The notes beneath the pieces were generated by a model. It worked only from the letters and a program-made list of their open reading frames with translations. It made no database searches and was not told the origin of the DNA. From contig NZ_BMSF01000007.1 in the NCBI RefSeq assembly GCF_014649015.1, forward strand, positions 248,001-312,000: 64,000 nucleotides of DNA, read 5' to 3'. Position 1 is the first letter of the stretch. Every line of letters starts with the position of its first letter. The position numbers and the translations under genes are program-made. Below are positions 1-9,027 of this stretch, in pieces. The stretch comes from Streptomyces narbonensis. GTDB lineage: Bacteria; Actinomycetota; Actinomycetes; Streptomycetales; Streptomycetaceae.

Positions 1-61
1 CGGAACCACGCACGAGTGGGAACTCATTAAGCGCTCAACTCCTTTGGTTGACAAGGCGAGT

Positions 62-976
62 TCAGGCCTCACGAGGGCCGAGTCCGGCCGCCGCCCGGGC
101 ATAGCCGCGGACCAGGGGGCGGGTGTCGCCGGTCCGCCAGGCCAGGACGAGGTGGCTGGGGGTGAGGCCCCGGACGGGGCGGACGACGACGCCCTCGCGG
201 GCGAGCAGCGGTGCGTTGCCCTCCGCGACCAGGCAGACGCCGAGGCCGCCGACGAGCGCCTCGTACGCCTCGTCCACCCCGCCGATCTCGCCGCCGATCA
301 CCGGCGGGCGTCCGCCCCGCGCGTCCAGCGCCAGCCAGTGGTCGCGCAGTTCGGGCACGCCGTCCGGCAGGGCGAGGAAGGGTTCGTCGAGCAGGTCGGT
401 GAAGTCCAGGCTTTCGCGCGCGGCCAGCGGATGGGCCTCCGGGAGCGCGACGAGCCGGGGCTCGGCGGCCACGACGACCCAGCGGAACCGGTCCGCGCCG
501 GCCAGCGGCAGCCAGACGAAGGCGACGTCGCTGCCGCTGTCGGCGAGCCCGGCCGTCGGGTCGTCCCAGGCGACCTGGCGCAGCTTCAGCCGGGCCCCGG
601 GGTGGGCCTCGGTGAAGCGGGAGCGGATCGCGGGCAGCAGACCGCCCCGCCCGGGGCTGGTGCTCATGCCGACGACGAGGGTGCCGTCCGCCGCCTCCCG
701 CGCCCGGCGCACCGCCTCCCGGCCCTCCTCCCAGGCGGCGAGCACGGCGCGGGCGTGCGGCAGCAGGGCCGTACCGACGGGGGTGAGGACGACGCCCCGC
801 CGGTCGCGGTCGAAGAGGGCGGCGCCGAGCTGCCGCTCCAGGGCCCGTATCTGCTTGCTGAGCGCGGGCTGGGAGACGTACAGCCGCTCGGCGGCGCGGG
901 TGAAGTGGAGCTCCTCGGCGACCGCGAGGAAGTACCTCAGGTCGCGGCCGTGGACATCGCCGGTCGTCATGCCCAT
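62..976 (-). CDS. LysR-family transcriptional regulator
   Basis: A 304-residue LysR-type DNA-binding regulator. The N-terminal winged helix-turn-helix occupies about residues 8-68, with the family signature around FTRAAERLYVSQPALSKQI. The rest is a periplasmic-binding-like effector domain (about 95-295). The length is normal for the family. Two in-frame ATGs lie six bases apart (976 and 970) and neither has a strong ribosome site, so the start is uncertain by two codons. It is divergent from the SDR gene at 1066, with 89 bp between them. LysR regulators usually control the divergent neighbour, so that oxidoreductase is the likely target; this is inference. The inducer is unknown. Confidence 0.9.
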   Translation of the reverse strand: MGMTTGDVHGRDLRYFLAVAEELHFTRAAERLYVSQPALSKQIRALERQLGAALFDRDRRGVVLTPVGTALLPHARAVLAAWEEGREAVRRAREAADGTLVVGMSTSPGRGGLLPAIRSRFTEAHPGARLKLRQVAWDDPTAGLADSGSDVAFVWLPLAGADRFRWVVVAAEPRLVALPEAHPLAARESLDFTDLLDEPFLALPDGVPELRDHWLALDARGGRPPVIGGEIGGVDEAYEALVGGLGVCLVAEGNAPLLAREGVVVRPVRGLTPSHLVLAWRTGDTRPLVRGYARAAAGLGPREA

Positions 977-1065
977 GGGTTATCACAGCAGATCTTGGAC
1001 GACCAAAGGCCTTGCGGAGCACGCTTGTTGCATCACCGAACAGCGCACTTCGAGGGAGTACGGAC

Positions 1066-1896
1066 ATGAGCAAGGTCTGGTTGATCACGGGTGCCAACAG
1101 CGGTTTCGGGCGGGCCTTCACCGAGGCGGCGATCGCCGCCGGCGACGTCGTCGTGGCCGCCGCCCGCCGCCCCGGGACCCTGGACGACCTGGTCGCCGCC
1201 CACCCCGACCAGGTGGACGCGGTGGCCCTGGACGTCACGGACGCGGCGGCGGTCGACCGGGTCGTCGCGGAGGCCGCCGAGCGGCACGGCCGTATCGACG
1301 TCCTCGTCAACAACGCGGGCCGCACGCACGTCGGTTCGGTCGAGGAGACCGCCGACACCGAACTGCGGTCCCTCTTCGACCTCCACGTCTTCGGCCCGGC
1401 CGCCCTCACCCGGGCCGTCCTGCCGCACATGCGGGCCCGCCGCTCGGGCGCGATCGTGCAGCTCAGCAGTGTCGGCGGGCAGGCGTCCATGGCGGGCTTC
1501 GGCGCGTACAGCGCGACCAAGTTCGCCCTGGAGGGCATGTCGGAGGCGCTCGCGGCCGAGGTCGGCCCGCTCGGCATCCGGGTCCTGATCGTCGAGCCCG
1601 GAGCCTTCCGTACGAGCCTCTTCGGCAACCACAGCCTGAGCGGCGACGGCATCGCCGACTACGCGGACACGGTGGGCGCGACCCGGGCGTTCGTGGAGAC
1701 CGGGGGCGGCGCCCAGGCCGGCGACCCGGCGAAGGCCGCGGCGGCGGTCCTGGCCGCGCTGGACGCCGACGGGACACCGCTGCGGCTCGCCCTCGGCGAC
1801 GACTCGATCGACACGATCCTGGGCCATCTGGAGCTGGTCCGGAAGGACCTCACGACGTGGGAGAAGATCGGCCGGGACACGAGGCTCGACGGCTGA
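1066..1896 (+). CDS. Short-chain dehydrogenase/reductase (SDR)
   Basis: A classical NAD(P)-dependent SDR of 276 residues. The Rossmann motif is GANSGFG near the N-terminus, NNAG follows at about residue 82, and the catalytic Ser-Tyr-Lys set is seen as QLSSVGGQ followed by YSATKFALEG. The start ATG at 1066 is chosen because gagggag lies just upstream; an in-frame ATG 18 codons earlier would add residues before the Rossmann strand. It is divergent from the LysR gene and followed directly by a strong terminator. The substrate cannot be read from sequence. The long C-terminal part after PGAFRTSLF resembles oxidoreductases of the GANSGFG subgroup, often annotated only as SDR family. Confidence 0.9.
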   Translation: MSKVWLITGANSGFGRAFTEAAIAAGDVVVAAARRPGTLDDLVAAHPDQVDAVALDVTDAAAVDRVVAEAAERHGRIDVLVNNAGRTHVGSVEETADTELRSLFDLHVFGPAALTRAVLPHMRARRSGAIVQLSSVGGQASMAGFGAYSATKFALEGMSEALAAEVGPLGIRVLIVEPGAFRTSLFGNHSLSGDGIADYADTVGATRAFVETGGGAQAGDPAKAAAAVLAALDADGTPLRLALGDDSIDTILGHLELVRKDLTTWEKIGRDTRLDG

Positions 1897-1903
1897 CCCA
1901 TGA

Positions 1904-1945
1904 GGAAGGGCCCGCACCCCGGTCTCCCGGGGTGCGGGCCCTTCC
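1904..1945. terminator. Rho-independent-type terminator between convergent SDR gene and purA
   Basis: A perfect 17-bp inverted repeat (1904-1920 and 1929-1945) with an 8-nt loop lies between the convergent SDR and purA genes. It is suited to stop transcription from both sides. As in many Streptomyces terminators there is no long U tract. Confidence 0.85.
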
Positions 1946-1965
1946 CTCGTACCGCTTCGTACCGC

Positions 1966-3249
1966 TTAGAGGAACGAGTTGATCTCGATCGTCTCGGTCC
2001 GGCCGGGGCCGACGCCGATCGCGGAGATCGGGGCACCCGACATCTCCTCCAGGGCCTTCACGTACGCCTGCGCGTTCTTCGGCAGGTCGGCGAAGGTCTT
2101 GGCCTTGGTGATGTCCTCGGACCAGCCCGGCAGCATTTCGTAGATCGGCTTCGCGTGGTGGAAGTCGGTCTGCGAGTAGGGCAGCTCCTCGACGCGCTTG
2201 CCGTCGATCTCGTACGCGACACAGACCGGGATCTGCTCCCAGCCCGTCAGCACGTCGAGCTTGGTGAGGAAGAAGTCCGTCAGGCCGTTGACGCGGGTCG
2301 CGTAGCGGGCGATGACCGCGTCGAACCAGCCGCAGCGACGGTCACGGCCGGTGGTGACACCGCGCTCGCCACCGATGCGGCGCAGCGCCTCGCCGTCCGC
2401 GTCGAAGAGCTCCGTCGGGAACGGGCCGGCGCCGACACGGGTCGTGTAGGCCTTGAGGATGCCGATGACCCGGCTGATCTTCGTCGGGCCCACGCCGGCG
2501 CCGGTGCAGGCGCCGCCCGCGGTCGGGTTCGAGGAGGTGACGAAGGGGTACGTGCCGTGGTCCACGTCCAGGAGGGTGCCCTGGCCGCCTTCGAAGAGGA
2601 CGACCTTGTCCTCGTCGAGCGCGTTGTTGAGGATCAGCGTGGTGTCCGCGACGAACGGCTTGATCTGCTCCGCGTACTGGAGCATCTCCTCGACGATCTG
2701 GGCGGCGTCGATCGCACGGCGGTTGTAGAGCTTGGCGAGCAGCTGGTTCTTGCCCTCCAGCGCCGCCTCGACCTTCTGGGTGAGGATCGACTCGTCGTAC
2801 AGGTCCTGGACCCGGATGCCGACGCGGTTGATCTTGTCGGCGTAGGTCGGCCCGATGCCGCGACCGGTGGTACCGATCTTGCGCTTGCCGAGGAACCGTT
2901 CCGTCACCTTGTCGAGGGTGACGTTGTACGGGGTGATCAGGTGAGCGTTACCGCTGATCAGGAGCTTCGACGTGTCCACGCCGCGCTCGTTCAGTCCGCT
3001 CAGCTCGGAGAGCAGGACCGCCGGGTCGACGACGACACCGTTTCCGATCACCGGGGTGCACCCCGGCGAGAGGATTCCGGAAGGGAGAAGATGCAGCGCG
3101 TACTTCTGGTCGCCCACGACGACGGTGTGGCCGGCGTTGTTGCCGCCCTGGTAACGCACTACATAGTCAACGGATCCACCGAGGAGATCGGTGGCCTTTC
3201 CCTTGCCCTCGTCACCCCACTGAGCACCGAGCAGCACAAGTGCGGGCAC
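1966..3249 (-). CDS. purA: Adenylosuccinate synthetase
   Basis: Cytoplasmic enzyme of AMP synthesis. It joins IMP and aspartate with GTP to make adenylosuccinate, which adenylosuccinate lyase then converts to AMP. The 427-residue length is standard. The N-terminal GTP-binding loop reads GAQWGDEGKGK, where the Asp and Lys are catalytic. Other family blocks are GNGVVVDP, GTTGRGIGPTYADK and the C-terminal KLDVLTGWEQIPVCVAYE region. The gene is transcribed alone on the minus strand. A hairpin (3331-3358) lies in the 144-bp gap to the divergent gene at 3393. Confidence 0.98.
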   Translation of the reverse strand: MPALVLLGAQWGDEGKGKATDLLGGSVDYVVRYQGGNNAGHTVVVGDQKYALHLLPSGILSPGCTPVIGNGVVVDPAVLLSELSGLNERGVDTSKLLISGNAHLITPYNVTLDKVTERFLGKRKIGTTGRGIGPTYADKINRVGIRVQDLYDESILTQKVEAALEGKNQLLAKLYNRRAIDAAQIVEEMLQYAEQIKPFVADTTLILNNALDEDKVVLFEGGQGTLLDVDHGTYPFVTSSNPTAGGACTGAGVGPTKISRVIGILKAYTTRVGAGPFPTELFDADGEALRRIGGERGVTTGRDRRCGWFDAVIARYATRVNGLTDFFLTKLDVLTGWEQIPVCVAYEIDGKRVEELPYSQTDFHHAKPIYEMLPGWSEDITKAKTFADLPKNAQAYVKALEEMSGAPISAIGVGPGRTETIEINSFL

Positions 3250-3330
3250 AGGCGTACACCCCTTCCGGGTGGGGCATGTCCAAGGTCAGGGGGCGTACGC
3301 CGCCTCACCGGTGTGCCCCGGAATAGACGA

Positions 3331-3358
3331 AGCCCCTGGCGCAATAGCGCAAGGGGCT
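3331..3358. repeat. Imperfect inverted repeat between purA and the divergent kinase-like gene
   Basis: A 12-bp inverted repeat (agcccctggcgc / gcgcaaggggct, one mismatch) with a 4-nt loop lies in the divergent intergenic region. No gene ends here, so it is not an obvious terminator. It could form in the 5' leader of purA mRNA or act as an operator; see findings. Confidence 0.55.
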
Positions 3359-3392
3359 CTTGCACAAAGATGCTACCCGAGGAAGGACCGAG

Positions 3393-4208
3393 GTGTCGGA
3401 TCACGACCAGCTGCTGGTCATCGTCGACCCGGTCGCCCGCCGAAGTGACGGCGAGTCCGTACGGATCGCGAAGGATGTCCTGTCCGCGCGCGCGGAAGCG
3501 AAGATCTGCCTGCCGGACAGTCCGGAAGAATTCACCAGGGCCCTGGCCCGGCGCGGCTCCCGGCACCCCGTGGTGCTCGGCGACGACCGCGCCCTGCTCC
3601 GAACGGTGACGCTGCTGCACCGGGAGCGGGACCTCGCCGAGGGGGCGCTCTCCCTCGTCCCGATCGGCCCGCCGGACGCCCTGGAGATCGCGCACGCGCT
3701 CGGCGTGCCGCGCTCCACCCCGGCGGCGGCCCGGGCGGTCCTGGACGGCGTCGTACGCCGCCTGGACCTGCTGGTCGACGACAGCGACGGGGTCGTCCTC
3801 GGCGACCTCCTCATCCCCGGCGGGTCGGCCGTCCGCGCCCTGGGCGGCCCGACCACGTCCGTCTGGGGCACCTGCCGCTCCCTGGTCCGCACGCTGGTCC
3901 GCCCGGCCCCCACGGCCCTCGCGGTCCGCACCCACCGGCTGCGGGTGGAGGCCGACGGGGTGCTCCTCGCGGACGTGGACACACCGGTGGAGGGCGTCTC
4001 GGTCCGCTCGGTCGCCGGGACGGCGGAGGTGACCGTCCACCCGTCGGACGCCCCGGCACGCCACGAGACCGCCCGCATGCTCACCGTCTCGGGCCCGGAC
4101 TTCCGCTACCGCGCGGACGGCCGCGTCACGGGCCCGGTCCGGCGCCGGACGTGGACGGCCCGGGCGGGCGCCTGGGGGCTGATGCTGCCCCGGGACGCGG
4201 CTCCGTAG
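3393..4208 (+). CDS. Diacylglycerol kinase catalytic-domain-like protein
   Basis: A 271-residue protein resembling diacylglycerol/lipid kinases. It opens with a strand ending VIVDPVARRSDGE, has a short GDDRALLRTV block where the family usually carries GGDGT, and later has LIPGGSAVRALGG and a C-terminal beta-rich part with VDGVLLADVDTPVEGV-like strands (written here as LRVEADGVLLADVDTP). The missing canonical GGDGT makes kinase activity doubtful. The start is taken as GTG 3393, preceded by gaggaagg at about 3379-3386; an upstream ATG at 3360 is possible. It is divergent from purA. Function is unknown beyond the family resemblance. Confidence 0.7.
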   Translation: MSDHDQLLVIVDPVARRSDGESVRIAKDVLSARAEAKICLPDSPEEFTRALARRGSRHPVVLGDDRALLRTVTLLHRERDLAEGALSLVPIGPPDALEIAHALGVPRSTPAAARAVLDGVVRRLDLLVDDSDGVVLGDLLIPGGSAVRALGGPTTSVWGTCRSLVRTLVRPAPTALAVRTHRLRVEADGVLLADVDTPVEGVSVRSVAGTAEVTVHPSDAPARHETARMLTVSGPDFRYRADGRVTGPVRRRTWTARAGAWGLMLPRDAAP

Positions 4209-4286
4209 AACCAGCTGGTGCGAGGTGCGGCTGACGTCTACCGTCACGGACGAGACGGGTGGGAATCGGCCAACGGGGGATTTGTG

Positions 4287-5693
4287 ATGGCTCGCGCGCT
4301 GGAGCTGCCGGGGACGGCGGAGGCACTGGACCGGTACGGGAACAGAGCGGGCAGCGTCCTGGTGGGAGGGGGCCTCGTGTGCGCGCTCGCCGCGGGCGTC
4401 GCGCTGGTGGTGCCCGGGGAGCCGTGGACGGACGACCTGGTCGGCGCGCTCGTCGCCCTGGGCGTGCTCACGCTCGCCGCCGGTGCCGGTTCCTGGGCGC
4501 TGGCGCGGCGGATGCGGCGCGTCCTCGGCTCCGGGGTCTGGTCGGCGCACCCGGCCGTGTCCGTGCGGAGCATGCGGAGCACCGAGGCCGTCGTGCTGAG
4601 GTCCCCGGCCGGGGACGAGCTGTGGCCGCTGGAGGTGGCCGCGCTGCGGCACCGCTACGAGCCGCTGCGGCCGGGCCCCGACGGGATCATGTGGTGGTGC
4701 GGGGACCCGGCCAAGGGCGGGGTGCTCGCGCCGCCCGGCGGTGGAGCGCTGCTCTGGACCAGGCCGATCAAGCACCGGCGGGCGCGACAGCGGATCGTGG
4801 AGCAGGCCGAACGCGCCGGCGTCCTCGGCCGGGCGATTCCCGCGCAGCCGCAGGAGCGGCACGAGCCGGACCCGCACGAGCCGGACCGGCACGTGAGGGG
4901 TCCGGTCCCGGAGCCGGTCCTCGCCCCGGCTCCTCCCGTGAGTCTCGTCAGGCCGCCCGAGTCCGACACCTCCGGCGCCCCGACGTACGCGCGGCTCGCC
5001 GCCCATGCCGGGCGGCAGGCCGTGCCGGCGACGGGGAAGCGGGCCGAACGGCCCCCGCGCGCCGAGGCGGACGTCCGCGAGGTCGCGTGGTGGCGGGTGC
5101 GGAGTCTGCGGCGGGTCGCCGGGACCGGCCGGCTCCTCGGGGCGCTGGTCCTGTGCCTGGCCACGCTCGGGGCGGTGCTCCTCCGGCTCGACGGCGGCAG
5201 CCTGATGAAGCTGTTCTTCCTGGCGATCGTGGGACTCGCGGCCCTCGGCTACTCCGGCTACCAGCTGGTCGCCCGGGGCCTGCCCTGGGTCCGGGCGATG
5301 CACCGCGCGGCGCGCTCCCCCGTACCCGTGCCCCGGCGGTACGTCCTGCTCCACGACCCGCAGGACGGCGTGCCCGTCCTGGTGCTCTTCCCCGCCGACG
5401 CCGAGGGCCACGACCGGCCCGAGGGTCTTCTCCCGCTGCTGCCGCCCGGCACCGCGAAGCACCCGCGGCGGGGGCTGCCGCCGGAGCCCACCGGGGCCGT
5501 CGAATTGCGCGGCTGGCGCGACTCCTCCGCCGACGGGCGGTCGGTCGTCGTGCCGTTCTTCGAGGGCCGCGCGCTGTGGCCCGCGGAGCCGTACCGCCCG
5601 GCGGCCGGGGCGGGGAGCGCCGCGCTCCTCGCCCGGCTCGCCCCGCCACAGGAGCCCCTGCTCGCGCCGCCGGGGGAGCCCCGGGGCGCCTGA
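4287..5693 (+). CDS. Hypothetical membrane protein
   Basis: A 468-residue protein I do not recognise. It has two hydrophobic pairs, at about residues 25-75 (VLVGGGLVCALAAGVALVV and a second segment) and about 285-335 (LLGALVLCLATLGAVLL, FFLAIVGLAALGYSGY). A long Pro/Arg-rich hydrophilic linker (about 175-275) separates them, and the C-terminal domain contains YVLLHDPQDGVPVLVLFP. The start ATG 4287 follows ggggga by six bases. The layout suggests an integral membrane protein with a cytoplasmic or extracytoplasmic linker. It is convergent with the P450 gene, with only 29 bp between. Confidence 0.75.
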   Translation: MARALELPGTAEALDRYGNRAGSVLVGGGLVCALAAGVALVVPGEPWTDDLVGALVALGVLTLAAGAGSWALARRMRRVLGSGVWSAHPAVSVRSMRSTEAVVLRSPAGDELWPLEVAALRHRYEPLRPGPDGIMWWCGDPAKGGVLAPPGGGALLWTRPIKHRRARQRIVEQAERAGVLGRAIPAQPQERHEPDPHEPDRHVRGPVPEPVLAPAPPVSLVRPPESDTSGAPTYARLAAHAGRQAVPATGKRAERPPRAEADVREVAWWRVRSLRRVAGTGRLLGALVLCLATLGAVLLRLDGGSLMKLFFLAIVGLAALGYSGYQLVARGLPWVRAMHRAARSPVPVPRRYVLLHDPQDGVPVLVLFPADAEGHDRPEGLLPLLPPGTAKHPRRGLPPEPTGAVELRGWRDSSADGRSVVVPFFEGRALWPAEPYRPAAGAGSAALLARLAPPQEPLLAPPGEPRGA

Positions 5694-5722
5694 GGTCGGG
5701 GGGTGTCCGCGGCCCCGGGTCC

Positions 5723-6919
5723 TCACACCTCCACGAGCAGCTCGTCGAAGCCCCGGATCACGTACCCGGGCTTCCACACCGGCTCCGCCGCGAGCCGCAG
5801 ATTCGGGGCCCGGCGGAGGAGCTCGCCGAAGACCGCCTCCAGTTCGAGGCGGGCGAGCGGGGCGCCGAGGCAGTAGTGGATGCCCGCGCCGAAGGTGATG
5901 TGCGGGTTGTCGGCGCGGGTGAGGTCGAGCTCGTCGGCCGTCGGGCCGAAGCGGGCCGGGTCGCGGTTGGCGGAGCCGAAGAGGAGGGCGACCTCGGAGC
6001 CGCGCGGGATGACCTGGCCGCCGACCTCGATGTCGTCGAGGACCCAGCGCTCGAACATCTGGAGCGGGGTGTCGTACCGCAGAAGTTCTTCCACAGCTGT
6101 GGACAACTTTTCGGGATCGGGCCGGACGCCGTGCTTGAGCAGGGTCCACCAGCCGTTGACCGTGGTGTTCACGGTGGCCTCGTGGCCCGCGTTCAGGAGC
6201 AGGACGCAGGTGGAGATCATCTCCTGCTCCGTCAGCCCCTCCACCGCGATCAGGGACGAGATGAGGTCGTCCCCCGGGCTCTTCCGGCGCCGCGCGATCA
6301 GCTCCCGCAGGTAGTCCGAGAACTCGATCGAGGCCACGACCGCCCGCCGGGCCGTCTCCTCCGAGGGATTCAGCTCGAACATCCCGCAGATCGCCGCCGA
6401 CCAGGGCCGCAGCCGCGCCCGCTCCTCGTCCTCCTCCGGGACGCCCAGCATCTCGGCGATCACCGCGACGGGGAGGGGCTCGGCGACCGAGGCGAGCAGA
6501 TCGCCGCCGCCCGCCGCCACCAGGTCGCCGACGAGCCCGGCGGCGAGCCGCCGTACCGTCGGCGCCAGGTTCTCCACCGTCCTCGGCGTGAAGGCCTTCG
6601 ACACGAGCCGCCGGATCCGGGTGTGGTCGGCGGCCTCCAGGTCGAGCAGCCCGTGGTCGTTCAGCGTGTGGAAGGGCTCGTGCGCGGCGGGCGGCGCCTC
6701 CCGCCCGAACTCCTCGTGGGTGAACCGGTGGGTGTACGTCCGCCCCAGCCGCCGGTCCCGCAGGAGCGCCGACACGTCCTCGTAGTGCGGGATCAGCCAC
6801 TGCCGGGTCGGACCGTGCCAGTGCGCGCGGCCGGCGGCGCGCAGCCGGGCGTACGCGGGGTACGGGTCGGCGACGAACTCGGGGGACCAGGGGTCGTACA
6901 GCGTCTCAACAGCGTCCAT
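5723..6919 (-). CDS. Cytochrome P450
   Basis: A soluble bacterial P450 of 398 residues. The heme-ligating loop is FGAGIHYCLGAPLARLE with Cys as axial ligand. The I-helix oxygen-activation motif reads NAGHEATVNT, and the K-helix ExxR is ELLR before YDTPLQ. These show a catalytically complete monooxygenase of the CYP105/107-like actinobacterial type. The substrate is unknown, and no ferredoxin or biosynthetic cluster is adjacent. The next gene upstream on the same strand is a NarL-type response regulator 27 bp away, which may be coincidence. The coding sequence contains a perfect DnaA-box-like 9-mer at 6098-6106. Confidence 0.95.
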   Translation of the reverse strand: MDAVETLYDPWSPEFVADPYPAYARLRAAGRAHWHGPTRQWLIPHYEDVSALLRDRRLGRTYTHRFTHEEFGREAPPAAHEPFHTLNDHGLLDLEAADHTRIRRLVSKAFTPRTVENLAPTVRRLAAGLVGDLVAAGGGDLLASVAEPLPVAVIAEMLGVPEEDEERARLRPWSAAICGMFELNPSEETARRAVVASIEFSDYLRELIARRRKSPGDDLISSLIAVEGLTEQEMISTCVLLLNAGHEATVNTTVNGWWTLLKHGVRPDPEKLSTAVEELLRYDTPLQMFERWVLDDIEVGGQVIPRGSEVALLFGSANRDPARFGPTADELDLTRADNPHITFGAGIHYCLGAPLARLELEAVFGELLRRAPNLRLAAEPVWKPGYVIRGFDELLVEV

Positions 6920-6946
6920 GACCGGACGCTACCGTTCGAAGCGGCG

Positions 6947-7612
6947 TCAGCCCCCGACCCGCACCAGACCCGCCTCGTACGCGAAGACCGCCGCCTGCGT
7001 CCGGTCGCGCAGGCCCAGCTTCACCAGGATGCGGCTGACGTGCGTCTTGATCGTGGACTCGGCGACGACGAGGTGCTCGGCGATCTCGACGTTCGACAGG
7101 CCCTGCGCGATGAGCACGAGCACCTCCGTCTCCCGCTCCGTGAGCTCCCCGACCTGTGCCAGGGCCGGCGGCTTCGGGGAGCTGCCGGGCGCCTTCGCGA
7201 ACTCGGTGATCAGCCGCTTGGTGACGGTCGGCGCGAGCAGCGCCTCGCCGCCCGCGACCACCCGCACGCCCTCCGCGAGCTGCCTGGCCGAGGCGTCCTT
7301 GAGCAGGAAGCCGGAGGCTCCGGCGCGCAGCGCCTGGTACACGTACTCGTCCAGGTCGAAGGTGGTCAGGACGAGGACCTTGGCGTCCGCGTCGGCGGCG
7401 ACGATCTCCCGCGTGGCCTCGATGCCGTTCAGCTCGGGCATGCGGATGTCCATGAGGACGACGTCCGGGTGGAGGGCGGCGACCTGGGAGATCGCCTCCC
7501 GCCCGTTGACGGCCTCGCCGACGACCTCGATGTCGGGCATCGCTCCGAGCAGGACGGAGAAGCCCTCGCGGACCATCATCTGGTCGTCGACGATCAGCAC
7601 ACGGATGCTCAT
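6947..7612 (-). CDS. NarL/FixJ-family response regulator
   Basis: A 221-residue two-component response regulator. The receiver domain has the acidic pair in LIVDDQ, the phospho-acceptor Asp in VVLMDIRMPELNG and the conserved Lys in FLLKDA. The C-terminal LuxR-type helix-turn-helix runs from LTERETEVLVLIAQGLSN to ESTIKTHVSRILVKLGLRDR. The start at 7612 overlaps the stop of the histidine kinase gene by 4 bp (ATGA), so the pair is translationally coupled. The in-frame ORF extending further upstream is a shadow of the kinase gene. It probably regulates transcription on phosphorylation by the adjacent kinase; the targets are unknown. Confidence 0.95.
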   Translation of the reverse strand: MSIRVLIVDDQMMVREGFSVLLGAMPDIEVVGEAVNGREAISQVAALHPDVVLMDIRMPELNGIEATREIVAADADAKVLVLTTFDLDEYVYQALRAGASGFLLKDASARQLAEGVRVVAGGEALLAPTVTKRLITEFAKAPGSSPKPPALAQVGELTERETEVLVLIAQGLSNVEIAEHLVVAESTIKTHVSRILVKLGLRDRTQAAVFAYEAGLVRVGG

Positions 7613-8931
7613 TCCACGCTCTCCTCGCGGCTCACCGGGATGAAGGCCGCCACCTCGTAGCCGCCGTCGGCGGTCTCCTCGGCGGTCATCTCCCCGCCCA
7701 GCATCGTCACACGCTCCCGCATGCCGGTGATGCCGTGGCCGGCGCCGGGCGAGGGCTTCACGAGGCCGCGCGCGGGCCCGTTGGCGATCCGCAGCCCGAG
7801 GCCGCCGAGGACGTACGACACCTCGACCTTCGCCGCGGCTCCCGGCGCGTGCCGCAGCACGTTCGACAGGGCCTCCTGGACGATCCGGTACGCGGAGAGC
7901 TCCACGCCCTGGGGCAGCTCCCGCACCGCGCCGGTCACCGTCTTCTCGACGACGAGCCCGGCCTCGGTGACGTTGCGGACGAGCGAGTCGAGGTCGCCGA
8001 GGGTGGGCTGCGGGGCGTCGGGGGCCTCGTAGTCCTCGGCGCGGACGACCCCGAGGATGCGGCGCAGCTCGGTCAGGGCGGCGACGGCGTTCTCGCGGAT
8101 GGTGAGGAAGGCCTGCTCCAGCTCCGGCGGCGGGTTCTCGACCCGGTAGGGCGCGGCCTCCGCCTGGATGGCGACCACCGACATGTGGTGGGCGACGACG
8201 TCGTGGAGCTCGCGGGCGATGGTGGTGCGCTCCTCCAGGACGGTCCGCTTGGAGATCTCCTGGGCCGTGACGGTCTGCTGGGCGGTGACCTCGCGGTCGG
8301 CCTGGCGGCGGACCTGGAAGACGGTGACGGTGAGCAGGACCAGGGCGGCGACGAACAGCAGCGGGACCGAGTCGGAGCCGCGCCCCCGGCCGAGGCCCAC
8401 CTCGGCGAAGAAGCAGTAGCCGGCCGTCACGACCCACATCCACACGGCGGTACGGGGCCGGGTGCGGGCGGCGACCACGGCGAGGACCACGAGGTGGGCG
8501 GCGAGGGTGTTCGCCGCCCAGGGCCAGCCGCCGTCATAGCCGGTGGCGTACCCGATGAAGGGTGTCGTGGCGAGCGAGGCCCAGAAGGCGAGGACCGGCC
8601 GGACCAGGGTGAGCAGCACGATCGCGGCCGGGATGCCCGTCGTCACGAAGGCGAGCAGGCCGAAGGAGTAGTAGATCCGGTCGTACCCGAGGGCGAAGAC
8701 GATCACCGCGCAGAACGCGACGACCGCGTGCGGCAGCAGCCCCGCGTACACCCGTATCCGCTGGGGCAGGAAGCGCGTCGGCCCGCTGTTCACGTCCATG
8801 CGCGGCAGCGGCCGGTAGGCGAAGGCGTCGTGGAAGAGTTCCTGCCGCAGCCCCCCGAGCGCCACCTGCACCAGGCGGAACTCGGGGCTGCGGCTCGTCT
8901 CGGGGATCTGTGTCTGGGTCACGCGAACCAC
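7609..8931 (-). CDS. Two-component sensor histidine kinase (HisKA_3 type)
   Basis: A 440-residue sensor kinase cognate to the overlapping response regulator. The N-terminal half has about five to six membrane helices (residues 50-195). It is followed by a dimerisation/phosphoacceptor segment with His in TIARELHDVVAHHMSVVAIQ and a C-terminal HATPase domain with GHGITGMRERVTMLGG. This is the DesK/NarX-like class common in Streptomyces. The stimulus is unknown. The start is GTG at 8931; a second GTG three codons later is an alternative. Confidence 0.93.
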   Translation of the reverse strand: MVRVTQTQIPETSRSPEFRLVQVALGGLRQELFHDAFAYRPLPRMDVNSGPTRFLPQRIRVYAGLLPHAVVAFCAVIVFALGYDRIYYSFGLLAFVTTGIPAAIVLLTLVRPVLAFWASLATTPFIGYATGYDGGWPWAANTLAAHLVVLAVVAARTRPRTAVWMWVVTAGYCFFAEVGLGRGRGSDSVPLLFVAALVLLTVTVFQVRRQADREVTAQQTVTAQEISKRTVLEERTTIARELHDVVAHHMSVVAIQAEAAPYRVENPPPELEQAFLTIRENAVAALTELRRILGVVRAEDYEAPDAPQPTLGDLDSLVRNVTEAGLVVEKTVTGAVRELPQGVELSAYRIVQEALSNVLRHAPGAAAKVEVSYVLGGLGLRIANGPARGLVKPSPGAGHGITGMRERVTMLGGEMTAEETADGGYEVAAFIPVSREESVE

Positions 8932-9027
8932 GGTACGGGGGCGGGTGACGCCGGTCGTCCCGCTCGATACGGATCCTCGGCCGTCCCCCCTGAGGACTAC
9001 GCGCGGCCCCTCGGTCCGTCACACGCC

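Noticed and set aside
5723..8931. P450 plus two-component system as a biosynthetic gene cluster
   Set aside because: There is no core biosynthetic enzyme, ferredoxin or resistance gene nearby. The neighbours are housekeeping or regulatory.
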